64,000 bases of DNA from Microbacterium sp. Nx66 (lineage in GTDB: Bacteria > Actinomycetota > Actinomycetes > Actinomycetales > Microbacteriaceae): the NCBI RefSeq assembly GCF_904066215.1, contig NZ_LR880474.1, positions 1,488,001-1,552,000 of the forward strand. Reading direction: 5' to 3'. Shown here piece by piece: positions 45,074 through 57,117 of the stretch (its first letter is position 1; the number at the start of each line of letters is the position of its first letter). Below the pieces are notes generated by a model. That model had not been told where the DNA came from. It saw nothing but the letters and a program-made list of their open reading frames with translations, and made no database searches. The position numbers were made by a program, and so were the translations under genes.

Positions 45074-46792
45074 ATGTCCTCGCATGATCCCTCCACCAGC
45101 GCGCCCATCGACATCAAGCCCCGCAGTCGCGTCGTCACCGACGGCATCGAGGCCACGACCTCCCGCGGCATGCTCCGCGCGGTCGGGATGGGGGACGCCG
45201 ACTGGGACAAGCCGCAGATCGGCATCGCGTCCAGCTGGAACGAGATCACACCCTGCAACCTGAGCCTCGACCGGTTGGCGCAGGGGGCGAAGGAGGGCGT
45301 GCACTCCGGCGGTGGCTACCCGCTGCAGTTCGGCACCATCTCCGTCTCGGACGGCATCTCGATGGGCCATGAGGGGATGCACTTCTCGCTCGTGTCGCGC
45401 GAGGTCATCGCCGACTCGGTCGAGACTGTGATGATGGCCGAGCGCCTCGACGGCTCCGTCCTGCTCGCGGGCTGCGACAAGTCGATCCCCGGCATGCTCA
45501 TGGCCAGCGCGCGCCTCGACCTGTCGAGCGTCTTCCTCTACGCCGGGTCGATCGCGCCGGGCTGGGTCAAGCTCTCCGACGGCACCGAGAAGGACGTCAC
45601 GATCATCGACTCGTTCGAGGCGGTCGGCGCCTGCCGTGCCGGCCTCATGAGCGAGGAGGACCTCAAGCGCATCGAGTGCGCCATCGCTCCCGGTGAGGGC
45701 GCGTGCGGCGGCATGTACACCGCCAACACCATGGCCTCCGTCGCCGAGGCGCTCGGGCTCAGCCTGCCGGGCTCCGCCGCGCCGCCCGCTGCCGACCGCC
45801 GCCGCGACTATTTCGCGCACCGGTCGGGCGAGGCCGTCGTCAACCTGCTCCGTCAGGGCATCACGACGCGCGACATCCTCACCAAGGAGGCGTTCGAGAA
45901 CGCGATCGCTCTCGCGATGGCCCTCGGCGGCTCGACCAACGTCGTGCTCCACCTCCTCGCGATCGCCCGGGAGGCCGAGGTCGAGCTGAGCTTGCACGAC
46001 TTCAACCGCATCGGCGACAAGGTCCCGCACGTGGCCGACATGAAGCCGTTCGGCAAGTACGTCATGAACGACGTCGACCGGCACGGCGGCATCCCCGTCA
46101 TCATGAAGGCGATGCTCGACGAGGGCCTCCTGCACGGCGACGCGCTCACCGTCACGGGCAAGACGCTCGCCGAGAACCTCGCCGAGCTCGACCCGCAGCC
46201 GATCGACGGCGAGGTCATCCACACCTTCGACAACCCCATCCACGCCACCGGCGGCCTGACGATCCTGCACGGGTCGCTCGCTCCGGAGGGTGCCGTGGTC
46301 AAGACCGCCGGCTTCGACGCGGCCGTCTTCGAGGGTCCCGCGCGGGTCTTCGAGCGCGAGCGCGCCGCCATGGACGCGGTCGCCGAGGGGACCATCGAGC
46401 CGGGGACGGTCATCGTCATCCGGTACGAGGGCCCCAAGGGCGGACCGGGTATGCGCGAGATGCTCGCCATCACCGCGGCCATCAAGGGCGCGGGGCTCGG
46501 AAAAGATGTACTACTCTTGACGGACGGACGATTCTCAGGCGGCACAACCGGCCTGTGCATCGGACATATAGCACCCGAAGCGGTGGACGCAGGTCCTATC
46601 GCCTTCGTGCGCGATGGTGATCTGATACGGGTCGATATCGCAGCTCGCTCTCTCGACCTACTCGTCGACGAGGCGGAGCTCGCCTCCCGCCGCTCTGGCT
46701 GGGAGCCGCTTCCCCCGCGCTACACCCGAGGCGTTCTTGCCAAGTACTCGCGCCTCGTGCGGTCCGCCGCCGAGGGAGCGACGACCGGCTGA
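45074..46792 (+). CDS. ilvD: dihydroxy-acid dehydratase
   Basis: A 572-residue Fe-S dehydratase for valine, leucine and isoleucine synthesis. Cluster cysteines are seen in ITPCNLSL (near residue 61), [11 protein letters not shown] (near 135) and [11 protein letters not shown] (near 212). The Mg/substrate stretch [19 protein letters not shown] holds the catalytic Ser near 488. Length is typical. The segment encoding residues 476-529 uses codons unlike the rest of the gene (noted separately). Leads towards ilvBNC 70 bp downstream. Confidence 0.95.
   Translation: MSSHDPSTSAPIDIKPRSRVVTDGIEATTSRGMLRAVGMGDADWDKPQIGIASSWNEITPCNLSLDRLAQGAKEGVHSGGGYPLQFGTISVSDGISMGHEGMHFSLVSREVIADSVETVMMAERLDGSVLLAGCDKSIPGMLMASARLDLSSVFLYAGSIAPGWVKLSDGTEKDVTIIDSFEAVGACRAGLMSEEDLKRIECAIAPGEGACGGMYTANTMASVAEALGLSLPGSAAPPAADRRRDYFAHRSGEAVVNLLRQGITTRDILTKEAFENAIALAMALGGSTNVVLHLLAIAREAEVELSLHDFNRIGDKVPHVADMKPFGKYVMNDVDRHGGIPVIMKAMLDEGLLHGDALTVTGKTLAENLAELDPQPIDGEVIHTFDNPIHATGGLTILHGSLAPEGAVVKTAGFDAAVFEGPARVFERERAAMDAVAEGTIEPGTVIVIRYEGPKGGPGMREMLAITAAIKGAGLGKDVLLLTDGRFSGGTTGLCIGHIAPEAVDAGPIAFVRDGDLIRVDIAARSLDLLVDEAELASRRSGWEPLPPRYTRGVLAKYSRLVRSAAEGATTG
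46499..46660 (+). other. segment of atypical codon use inside ilvD
   Basis: From the GGA at 46499 to CTA 46658-46660 the reading frame is intact but contains AAA, GTA, CTA, TTG, TCA, ACA, ATA twice, GCA three times, CCT and CGA, codons nearly absent in the flanks. Hand count gives about 57% G+C over 46501-46660, against clearly higher values on both sides. It covers the catalytic [10 protein letters not shown] region; the protein sequence stays canonical. Confidence 0.75.
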
Positions 46793-46862
46793 TCCATCGA
46801 CCGGCTCAGGAACCGCTCGATCGGAGCGCCGGTGTCCCGCACAGTTCATCAGAAGGAAAGTC

Positions 46863-50263
<3,401 letters not shown>

Positions 50264-50276
50264 TTCGACTCGCGAA

Positions 50277-50308
50277 CGAACGGGCGTCCCTCCGGGGGCG
50301 CCCGTTCG
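50277..50308 (+). terminator. terminator after ilvC
   Basis: CGAACGGGCG (50277-50286) and CGCCCGTTCG (50299-50308) form the base of a long G/C stem closing over a CTCC loop region, 14 nt after the ilvC stop; only a short T-rich tail follows. Confidence 0.75.
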
Positions 50309-50333
50309 GCGTTCCGTACGGCATTCCGCGGCG

Positions 50334-50350
50334 CAGACATCCGATGTCTG
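50334..50350. promoter_or_regulatory. palindromic operator before the first GH29 gene
   Basis: CAGACATC-C-GATGTCTG is a perfect 8+8 palindrome with one central base, 15 nt before ATG 50366. Its core ACATCSGATGT is repeated at 52887-52897. Confidence 0.7.
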
Positions 50351-50365
50351 TGCCAGGATGGACGC

Positions 50366-51631
50366 ATGCGACAGGAATGGTTTGATGACGCCCGCTTCGG
50401 CATGTTCGTCCACTTCGGCCTCTACAGCGGGGCCGCGCGGCACGAGTGGGTGCAGAACTACGAACGCCTCACCGACGAGGAGTACCGCCCGTACTTCGAC
50501 AACTTCGATCCCGACCTCTTCGATGCCGCGGCCCTGGCGAAGACCGCCAAGGAGACGGGGATGGGCTACGTCGTGCTCACGACGAAGCACCACGACGGCT
50601 TCTGCCTCTGGGACTCGAAGCTGACCGACTTCACCTCCGTCGCGGCGGTCGGGCGCGACCTGGTGCGCGAGTACGTCGACGCCCTCCGTGCCGAGGGGAT
50701 CCGGGTCGGCCTCTACCACTCGGTCATCGACTGGCATCACCCCGACTTCACGGTGGACTGGAACCACCCGCGACGCGACGACGAGAACGCGCACGCCCTG
50801 AACGAGGGGCGCGACATGGCCCGCTACCGCGAGTACCTGCACGGTCAGGTCCGCGAGCTGCTCACCGGGTACGGCGACATCGACTACCTGTTCTTCGACT
50901 TCACCTACCCGGAGTCCAAGGACGGCTGGGAGGGGAAGGGGCCGCAGGACTGGGACGCCGAGGCGCTGCTCGCGCTGTGTCGGGAGCTGCAGCCGGAGAT
51001 GCTCGTCAACGACCGGCTCGGCATCCCCGCGGACTTCGTGACGCCCGAGCAGTATCAGCCGACGGCTCCCATCGTCCGCGACGGCGTGCCCCTCGTGTGG
51101 GAGGCATGCCAGACGCTCAACGGCTCCTGGGGGTACCACCGGGACAACACCGACCAGAAGTCGCCGGTGCTGCTCGCGCAGATGCTCGTCGACTCGGTGT
51201 CGATGGGCGGCAACATGCTCCTGAACATCGGCCCGGACGGGCGTGGGGCGATCGCGCCCCGGGATGCGGAGACCCTCGCCGAGATCGGGGAGTGGATGCG
51301 CCTGCACGACCGCGCCGTGATCGGGGCCGGTCACGCGCCGTTCACGCCGCCCCGTGAGGGCGTGTACACGCTCCGCGGCGACCGGCTCTACCTGAGCCTG
51401 TTCAGCTGGCCGCTGGGCTTCGTGCATCTGCCCGGTCTTGCGGGCAAGGTCTCGTATGCGCGGCTGCTGAACGACGGCTCCTGGCTGCGTACGAGCGTCA
51501 GCGACCCGGACCAGCAGGCCGACCTGATGACGCCGGCGGGCGAGGCCGAGGGGACGCTCACGGTGCATCTTCCGGTACGGCGTCCCGACGTGCTGATGCC
51601 GGTCATCGAACTGCGCCTCACGGGGGAGTGA
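50366..51631 (+). CDS. alpha-L-fucosidase, GH29 (copy 1)
   Basis: A 421-residue glycoside hydrolase starting directly with the GH29 barrel: WFDDARFGMFVHFGLYSG, VVLTTKHHDGFCLWDSKLTDF (conserved H-H-D-G-F), GLYHSVIDWHHPDF, and the nucleophile strand DIDYLFFDFTYPE (Asp near residue 177). NMLLNIGPDGRGAI is the C-terminal barrel marker. No signal peptide, so it works in the cytoplasm on imported oligosaccharides. AGGA lies about eight nt before ATG. Its operator and nearness to the ABC operon suggest one regulon. Relatives vary in specificity, so the exact linkage is open. Confidence 0.9.
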   Translation: MRQEWFDDARFGMFVHFGLYSGAARHEWVQNYERLTDEEYRPYFDNFDPDLFDAAALAKTAKETGMGYVVLTTKHHDGFCLWDSKLTDFTSVAAVGRDLVREYVDALRAEGIRVGLYHSVIDWHHPDFTVDWNHPRRDDENAHALNEGRDMARYREYLHGQVRELLTGYGDIDYLFFDFTYPESKDGWEGKGPQDWDAEALLALCRELQPEMLVNDRLGIPADFVTPEQYQPTAPIVRDGVPLVWEACQTLNGSWGYHRDNTDQKSPVLLAQMLVDSVSMGGNMLLNIGPDGRGAIAPRDAETLAEIGEWMRLHDRAVIGAGHAPFTPPREGVYTLRGDRLYLSLFSWPLGFVHLPGLAGKVSYARLLNDGSWLRTSVSDPDQQADLMTPAGEAEGTLTVHLPVRRPDVLMPVIELRLTGE

Positions 51632-51650
51632 GGCTGACGGTGGCGGCGGC

Positions 51651-52802
51651 TCAGGCCGTCGCCACCGGGATGTCCATGCCCTCGAGCGCGAGGCGGGCGG
51701 CGCCGTGCAGGATCGCGTCCGCGCCGGTGGCCGCGGCCTCGATCCGCAGGCGCTGGGTCGCGAGCGGGTGGCAGGCCTCGTAGACCCGGCTGCGCACCGC
51801 GGCGATGAACGGCTCGGAGGCGCTCATGCTCCCGGTGAGGAACAGGGCGTGCGGGTTGAAGAAGTTCACGACGCCGGACAGTGCCTGACCCAGGTGGGTC
51901 CCCGCGGTGCGGACGAGGGTCGTGGCGAGGGGGTCCGCGTCCCGCGCCAGCGTGAGGACGTCGGCCGTGGTGCGGACCTCGGTGTTGCCGCGCTCGCGCA
52001 TCTGGCGGACGAGGCTCGCGCCGCTGGCCACGGTCTCCAGGCAGCCGGTGTTGCCGCAGGAGCAGGGGATGTCGCCGCTGCCGTCGATCCGCGTATGCGT
52101 GATGTCGCCGGCTGCGGCGGTCGCTCCCCGATGGATGTGCCCGTCCACGATGATCCCGCTGCCGATCGCGGTGCCCGCCTTGACGGTGATGCTGTGCTGG
52201 GTGTGCCCGAGCTGGCGACGGTGCTCGCCGAGCGCGGCGAGGTTGGCGTCGTTGTCGACGACGACGGGGACGCCGTGGCGCTCCGCGAGGTGCTCGCCGA
52301 CGCGGAATCCGGGCCACCCCGGCATCCGCGAGGGCTGATCCACGGAGCCGGTCGCGACGTCGACGGGGCCGGGCAGGCTCACGCCGATCGCGTGGACCCG
52401 TGTCTCGGCGAGCAGGCGCTCGAAGACCTCCGACACTCTCTCCAGCGTCGCTTCCGGGCCGTCCGCGACGTCGATCGCGATGGTCTCCGAGTGGAGCAGG
52501 CCGCCGCTGAGGTCGTGCCGTCCGATGCGGGCATGGCGTCCGCCGAGATCGGCGGACAGCACGATGCCGTCGCCGGCGATCCGCAGCACGCGCGGCCGTC
52601 GTCCGCCGCGGGAGGTGCCGGCCCCCGCCTCCTCCAGCACGCCGGCATCGAGGAGCGCCTGTACGCGCAGGCCGACGGTCGACGCGGCCACGCCGAGGGC
52701 GGAGGCGAGTTCGGAGCGGGAGCGCGCCTGTCCGCGGGCGACGAAGTCGAGGATGCGCCGCGTGTGCGGGTCGTCGACGGTGGTGTCGGCGGGGTTCGTC
52801 AT
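51651..52802 (-). CDS. ROK family transcriptional regulator
   Basis: A 383-residue NagC/XylR-like regulator. The N-terminal winged HTH is FVARGQARSRSELASALGVAASTVGLRVQALLDAGVLEEAG (residues 18-60), and the ROK fold follows with GTAIGSGIIVDGHIHRGATAAAGDITH and the intact zinc motif CSCGNTGCLE. It converges on GH29 copy 1 and is divergent from the ABC operon. A TACGCT hexamer at 52830-52835 (reverse strand) would start its transcript about 20 nt before the ATG. Expected to repress both flanking units until a sugar binds. Confidence 0.92.
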   Translation of the reverse strand: MTNPADTTVDDPHTRRILDFVARGQARSRSELASALGVAASTVGLRVQALLDAGVLEEAGAGTSRGGRRPRVLRIAGDGIVLSADLGGRHARIGRHDLSGGLLHSETIAIDVADGPEATLERVSEVFERLLAETRVHAIGVSLPGPVDVATGSVDQPSRMPGWPGFRVGEHLAERHGVPVVVDNDANLAALGEHRRQLGHTQHSITVKAGTAIGSGIIVDGHIHRGATAAAGDITHTRIDGSGDIPCSCGNTGCLETVASGASLVRQMRERGNTEVRTTADVLTLARDADPLATTLVRTAGTHLGQALSGVVNFFNPHALFLTGSMSASEPFIAAVRSRVYEACHPLATQRLRIEAAATGADAILHGAARLALEGMDIPVATA

Positions 52803-52885
52803 GAAGGCCCTTCGTCTCGAGGCATCGTCAGCGTAGCGGGGGTGCCGCGTGTTTCAGGCGAGTGACGAAGTATCACCACCCTATA

Positions 52886-52898
52886 AACATCGGATGTT
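52886..52898. promoter_or_regulatory. palindromic operator before the ABC transporter operon
   Basis: AACATC-G-GATGTT, overlapping a TATAAA hexamer at 52882. It shares the 11-base core ACATCSGATGT with the operator at 50334-50350. A second imperfect inverted repeat (TTCGA-GCG-TCGAA, 52960-52972) stands nearer the start of the binding protein. Confidence 0.7.
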
Positions 52899-53001
52899 CA
52901 GCTTGCGGCACCTTGCGAACTATGACAGCGTAACTTCATACGAAATCCTAATTGGTTAGTTCGAGCGTCGAAATAACCTATCCCTTCTCAGGAGGCATTC
53001 A

Positions 53002-54261
53002 ATGAAGAAGTTGCGTGTGGGGGCTGTCGCCGCTGTCGCGGGCGTGGCCGTGGCGATGACCGGCTGTGCGAGCAGCGGGGGATCCGGGGGCTCGGCCGAC
53101 GGCGACACCATCGTGGTGGACATGTGGGCCGGCAGCGAGTCGGACGTCGATGCGCTGGAGGCGCAGATCGAGTTCGCGCAGAAGCAGAACCCGGACATCA
53201 AGATCAAGCTGCAGACGTCGCCGTGGAGTGACTTCTTCACCAAGCTCACGACCAACATGGCCAGCGGCAACATGGCGTGCATCACCGGCATGAGCGGCGC
53301 GCAGCTCGGCGGCTACACGGCCGGCTTCCGCGAGCTCAGCGACGAGGATCTCAAGACCGCGGGCATCGACTGGTCGGAGTTCAACCCGAGCGCCGACGGC
53401 ATCCTCAGCTTCGAGGGCAAGGTCTACGGCGTGCCGTTCGACGTCGCCACGATGCTCGTCTACTACAACCAGGACATGCTCAGCGCCGCCGGTGCCGCCA
53501 CGCCGGAGATCGGCTGGACGTTCGACGACTTCGACACGATCGCCGCCGACGCCACGAAGGACGGCAAGTACGGCTTCGGCATGGGCATGGGCGGCTACCA
53601 GTGGATGTCGATGCCGATCGCGTACTCCGCCACGCAGCCCGCCTCCGAGGACGGCACGCTGCACATCGACGACGAGGACTTCGTCGACGCCGCGTCCTGG
53701 TACGCCGGCCTGGTCACGGAGAAGAAGGTCGCGGCTCCGGTCGCCTCCGCCTCCGACACCGGCTGGGGCGAGAACCAGTACACGGGTGGCAACGCGGCCA
53801 TGGCCGTCGACGGCACCTGGAACGCCGTCAGCTACCTCAACAACGAGTCCGGCTTCGCCGCCGGCATGGTGCCGCTGCCCGCGGGCGTGGACGGCAACCC
53901 CGGTCCCATCCTCGGTTCCGGCTACGGCATCGCCGAGAACTGCAAGAACCCGGAGGCCGCGCTGAAGGTGCTCGGCTCCCTCGTCGGCGAGGACGCGCAG
54001 GACTACATCGCGTCGTCCGGCCGCTCCTACCCGGCCCGCATCTCGTCGCAGCCGCTGTACTTCGAGTCGATCGACGAGCAGTACCGCGACCAGGTCCAGT
54101 CGGTGTTCGAGGCCGCGTTCGGCGACACGGTGCCGCTGTACATGACCAAGAACTGGCAGAAGCTCGACAGCTACATCCAGCCCAACCTCGTCAGCGTCTA
54201 CAACGGCCAGATGACGATGGAGGAGCTGCTGTCGAACGCCCAGGCGCAGTTCGGCGAGTGA
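53002..54261 (+). CDS. sugar ABC transporter substrate-binding lipoprotein
   Basis: A 419-residue family 1 extracellular binding protein. The signal peptide [22 protein letters not shown] ends in a lipobox with Cys22, followed by a Gly/Ser linker. The mature part has [52 protein letters not shown] (typical of oligosaccharide binders) and [23 protein letters not shown] precedes ATG 53002. It delivers the sugar to the two permeases encoded next. No ATPase gene is present, so a shared MsiK-like ATPase elsewhere is expected. Confidence 0.94.
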   Translation: MKKLRVGAVAAVAGVAVAMTGCASSGGSGGSADGDTIVVDMWAGSESDVDALEAQIEFAQKQNPDIKIKLQTSPWSDFFTKLTTNMASGNMACITGMSGAQLGGYTAGFRELSDEDLKTAGIDWSEFNPSADGILSFEGKVYGVPFDVATMLVYYNQDMLSAAGAATPEIGWTFDDFDTIAADATKDGKYGFGMGMGGYQWMSMPIAYSATQPASEDGTLHIDDEDFVDAASWYAGLVTEKKVAAPVASASDTGWGENQYTGGNAAMAVDGTWNAVSYLNNESGFAAGMVPLPAGVDGNPGPILGSGYGIAENCKNPEAALKVLGSLVGEDAQDYIASSGRSYPARISSQPLYFESIDEQYRDQVQSVFEAAFGDTVPLYMTKNWQKLDSYIQPNLVSVYNGQMTMEELLSNAQAQFGE

Positions 54262-54304
54262 GCCGGATCCGGCCCGCACAGCAGTAACAGAGAAAGACAA
54301 CGAG

Positions 54305-55210
54305 ATGACGATCACGACGAGACGTCGAGGATCGCTCGCCAAGGTCGAGGGCCGCCAGGCGCTGGGTTTCGCAAGCCCAGCCCTGGTGGGCCTCGCCCTG
54401 TTCACGATCGTGCCCGTGGGGCTCTCGATCGTGATGAGCGTCTTCGACTGGCCGACCTTCGGCGAACGCACCTTCAACGGGGTGGACAACTACGTCAAGC
54501 TGTTCACCAGCAGCCCGGACTTCTGGCCCGCGCTGCGCAACTCGGCGGTGTACACGCTGCTGTACGTGCCGTTGAGCGTCGCTCTCTCGCTCGTGCTCGC
54601 CCTCGGCCTCGGCCCCCGCATCCGCGGCCGCGGTGCCCTGCGCGTCCTCTTCTTCATCCCCGTCGTGACCCCGATGGTCGCGAACGTCCTGGTGTGGAAG
54701 ATGATGCTGCAGCCCCAGGGGCTCTTCAACGGCCTCTCGGTCACCTGGTTCGGCATCGAGCTGCCGAACTTCCTCGCCGACCCCAACTGGGCGATGATCA
54801 TGGTCGTCGTGATGAGCGTCTGGCAGGGACTCGGCTACAACATGCTGATCTTCTCCGCCGCCCTCGAGCAGCTCCCGGAGAGCGTCCTGGAAGCGGCCAG
54901 TATCGATGGCGCACAGGGCATCCGGCGTGTGTGGAGCATCATCATCCCGATGATCTCCCCGTCGATCTTCTTCGCGACGATCATGACGATGATCACCTCG
55001 CTCCAGGTCTTCGTCCAGCCGCAGATGCTCACCGGAGGCGGCCCCGGCAACGCCACCAAGCCCCTCGTGATGTACATCTGGGAGCAGGGCTTCACCTTCG
55101 GCGATCTCGGACTCGCCGCCGCCGCCGCGTGGATCCTGTTCGCGATCATCATCGCGATCACGGGCATCCAGTTCGCCGCACAGAAGAAGTGGGTGCACTA
55201 TGAGCACTGA
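54305..55210 (+). CDS. sugar ABC transporter permease (MalF type)
   Basis: A 301-residue membrane protein with six segments (GFASPALVGLALFTIVPVGLSIVMSVFD as TM1). The EAA loop that docks the ATPase is EAASIDGAQGIRRVWSIIIPMISP (near residue 195). MalF-like order with the following MalG-like gene, which overlaps it by 11 bases. Confidence 0.95.
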   Translation: MTITTRRRGSLAKVEGRQALGFASPALVGLALFTIVPVGLSIVMSVFDWPTFGERTFNGVDNYVKLFTSSPDFWPALRNSAVYTLLYVPLSVALSLVLALGLGPRIRGRGALRVLFFIPVVTPMVANVLVWKMMLQPQGLFNGLSVTWFGIELPNFLADPNWAMIMVVVMSVWQGLGYNMLIFSAALEQLPESVLEAASIDGAQGIRRVWSIIIPMISPSIFFATIMTMITSLQVFVQPQMLTGGGPGNATKPLVMYIWEQGFTFGDLGLAAAAAWILFAIIIAITGIQFAAQKKWVHYEH

Positions 55211-56114
55211 GACCCTCGTCCGGCCCACCGGCACCGCCCCGCGGCGTCAGCGCGAGCGGGAGAAGGCGCGTGGTGCGGCGACCACGCCGGGCGCGCGCGC
55301 CCGGCTGATCCTCGCGCACGTCACCATCTACGTCGCGGCGCTCATCTTCATCGCGCCGCTCGTCTACGCGTTCTTCTCGGCCCTCAAGCCGAACTCCGAG
55401 ATGTTCTCGATGCCGCCGACGCTCGTGGGCTCCGAGCTCCGCTGGAGCAACTTCGTCGACGTCTTCGCCTACGGACCGTTCCTCACGTACATCATGAACT
55501 CGTTCATCGTGGCGATCGGCGGCACCCTGGTCGTGCTCGTGGTGTCCACGACCGCCGGATACGCGTTCGGGCGCCTGCGCTGGAAGGGCCGCGACGCGGT
55601 CTTCGTCCTCTTCCTGGCCACGCTGATGGTGCCCGCCGAGGTGCTCGTCATCCCCATGTTCCAGGTCATGCAGTGGTTCAACTGGGTCGACACCTATCAA
55701 GCGCTCATCCTGCCCTTCGCGTTCGGCGCCTTCGGCACGTTCCTGATGCGGCAGTTCTTCCGCGGCATCCCCTACGAGCTGGAGGAGGCGGCCCGTGTCG
55801 ACGGCGCCGGCCCTGTCCGGTCCTTCCTGCAGATCATCCTGCCGCTGTCGAAGTCCGCGGTCGCGGTACTCGCGGTCTTCACGTTCCTGTCCTTCTGGAA
55901 CAGCTACCTCTGGCCCCTCATCGTCACGGTCGACTACAACGCGCACGGCACGCTGCCGGTCGGTCTGGCGAGCTTCGCCGGTCTCACCGGCACCCGGTGG
56001 GACCTGCAGATGGCCGCCGCCATCATCTCGATGATTCCGACCACCCTGCTCGTGATCGTGCTGCAGAAGCACCTGGTCAAGGGCATCGCGATGGCCGGAC
56101 TGGGCGGACGATGA
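55200..56114 (+). CDS. sugar ABC transporter permease (MalG type)
   Basis: A 304-residue permease with a basic N-terminus, six membrane segments and the EAA motif EEAARVDGAGPVRSFLQIILPLSK (near residue 198). It starts inside the end of the previous gene (ATG 55200) and its stop overlaps the ROK kinase start, so the whole import unit is translationally coupled. C-terminus QKHLVKGIAMAGLGGR is typical of the family. Confidence 0.95.
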   Translation: MSTETLVRPTGTAPRRQREREKARGAATTPGARARLILAHVTIYVAALIFIAPLVYAFFSALKPNSEMFSMPPTLVGSELRWSNFVDVFAYGPFLTYIMNSFIVAIGGTLVVLVVSTTAGYAFGRLRWKGRDAVFVLFLATLMVPAEVLVIPMFQVMQWFNWVDTYQALILPFAFGAFGTFLMRQFFRGIPYELEEAARVDGAGPVRSFLQIILPLSKSAVAVLAVFTFLSFWNSYLWPLIVTVDYNAHGTLPVGLASFAGLTGTRWDLQMAAAIISMIPTTLLVIVLQKHLVKGIAMAGLGGR

Positions 56115-57085
56115 ACGCGGTCGGGCAGCAGACGGACGACCCTCGACGAACGACCACGGGCCCCGGGTCCGACTTCGCTCTGGCGGGGGTGGACATCGGG
56201 GGCACGAAGATCGCGGCCCTCGTCGTGGACGCCTTCGGAGACGTCCTCGCACGCGGAAGCGTCCCGGCGCCCGCGAGCGTCGGCGGCTCGGCGATGGCGG
56301 ACGCCGCGGCCGGCCTCGTCGCGCGGCTGGCGGCCGAGGCCGGTGTCGCCGTCGCTGCGGTGGGGGTGGGTGCCGCAGGCGTCATCGACCATGAGAGCGG
56401 CACCATCCGTGCCGCATCCGCCCTGTTCGCAGACTGGGCGGGCTTTCCGCTCGGCCCGGAGCTGGCGCAGCGCGTCGGCGTCCCGGTGCGGGTGGAGAAC
56501 GACGTGAACGCCTTCCTCCTCGGAGAAGCCGCCGCGGCGGGTCCGAGCGTTCCCGATGTGCTCGGTGTGATGCTCGGCACGGGCGTCGGCGGCGCGCTGG
56601 TCATCGGCGGGGAGCTGCACCACGGCCCCCACGGCGCGGCCGGCGAGATCGGGCACACGCCCGGTTACAGCGACCTCGTCTGCACCTGCGGGCAGACCGG
56701 TCACCTGGAGACCCTGGCGTCCGGGACGTCGATCGCCCGGCGGTTCGAGGAGCGCACCGGTCGTCCGGTGAACGATGCCAGGGAGGTCGCGGAGGCCGCA
56801 CGGGCCGGCGACGCCGACGCCCGCGCCGTGTTCGACGCCGCCGGACGGGCGCTCGCTCTCGCCTGCGCCAGTGCCGCGACGCTCCTCGACCTGCCGATCG
56901 CCATCGTCGGCGGCGGGGTCACGGCCGCCTGGGACCTCCTGGAGCCGTCGATCGAGCGGACGCTCGGTACCGATGCCCCGGTGTCGGGCATCGCGCTGCG
57001 CGTCGTCCCCGCCGTCCTCGGAGCCGACGCCGTCGCGCTCGGCGCCATCGAGAGCGCACGACGCGCCCTCGCCCCCGTTTCCTGA
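56111..57085 (+). CDS. ROK family sugar kinase
   Basis: A 324-residue kinase of the ROK family, without the DNA-binding domain of ROK regulators. ATP motif LAGVDIGGTKIAALVVD (near residue 26), catalytic Asp in VENDVNAFLLGEAAAAG (near 132), GTGVGGALVIGGELHHGPHGAAGEIGHTP, and the zinc motif CTCGQTGHLET, where the third Cys of C-x-C-G-x2-G-C is His. It would phosphorylate a released sugar such as glucose, mannose or N-acetylglucosamine rather than fucose. ATG overlaps the permease stop. Confidence 0.9.
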   Translation: MNAVGQQTDDPRRTTTGPGSDFALAGVDIGGTKIAALVVDAFGDVLARGSVPAPASVGGSAMADAAAGLVARLAAEAGVAVAAVGVGAAGVIDHESGTIRAASALFADWAGFPLGPELAQRVGVPVRVENDVNAFLLGEAAAAGPSVPDVLGVMLGTGVGGALVIGGELHHGPHGAAGEIGHTPGYSDLVCTCGQTGHLETLASGTSIARRFEERTGRPVNDAREVAEAARAGDADARAVFDAAGRALALACASAATLLDLPIAIVGGGVTAAWDLLEPSIERTLGTDAPVSGIALRVVPAVLGADAVALGAIESARRALAPVS

Positions 57086-57117
57086 CCACGACTGCGACCG
57101 CAGAGGAGAACACCACC

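Noticed and set aside
46793-46862. Attenuator or leader peptide before ilvB
   Set aside because: No short frame with runs of branched-chain codons and no alternative stems in the 70-bp gap.
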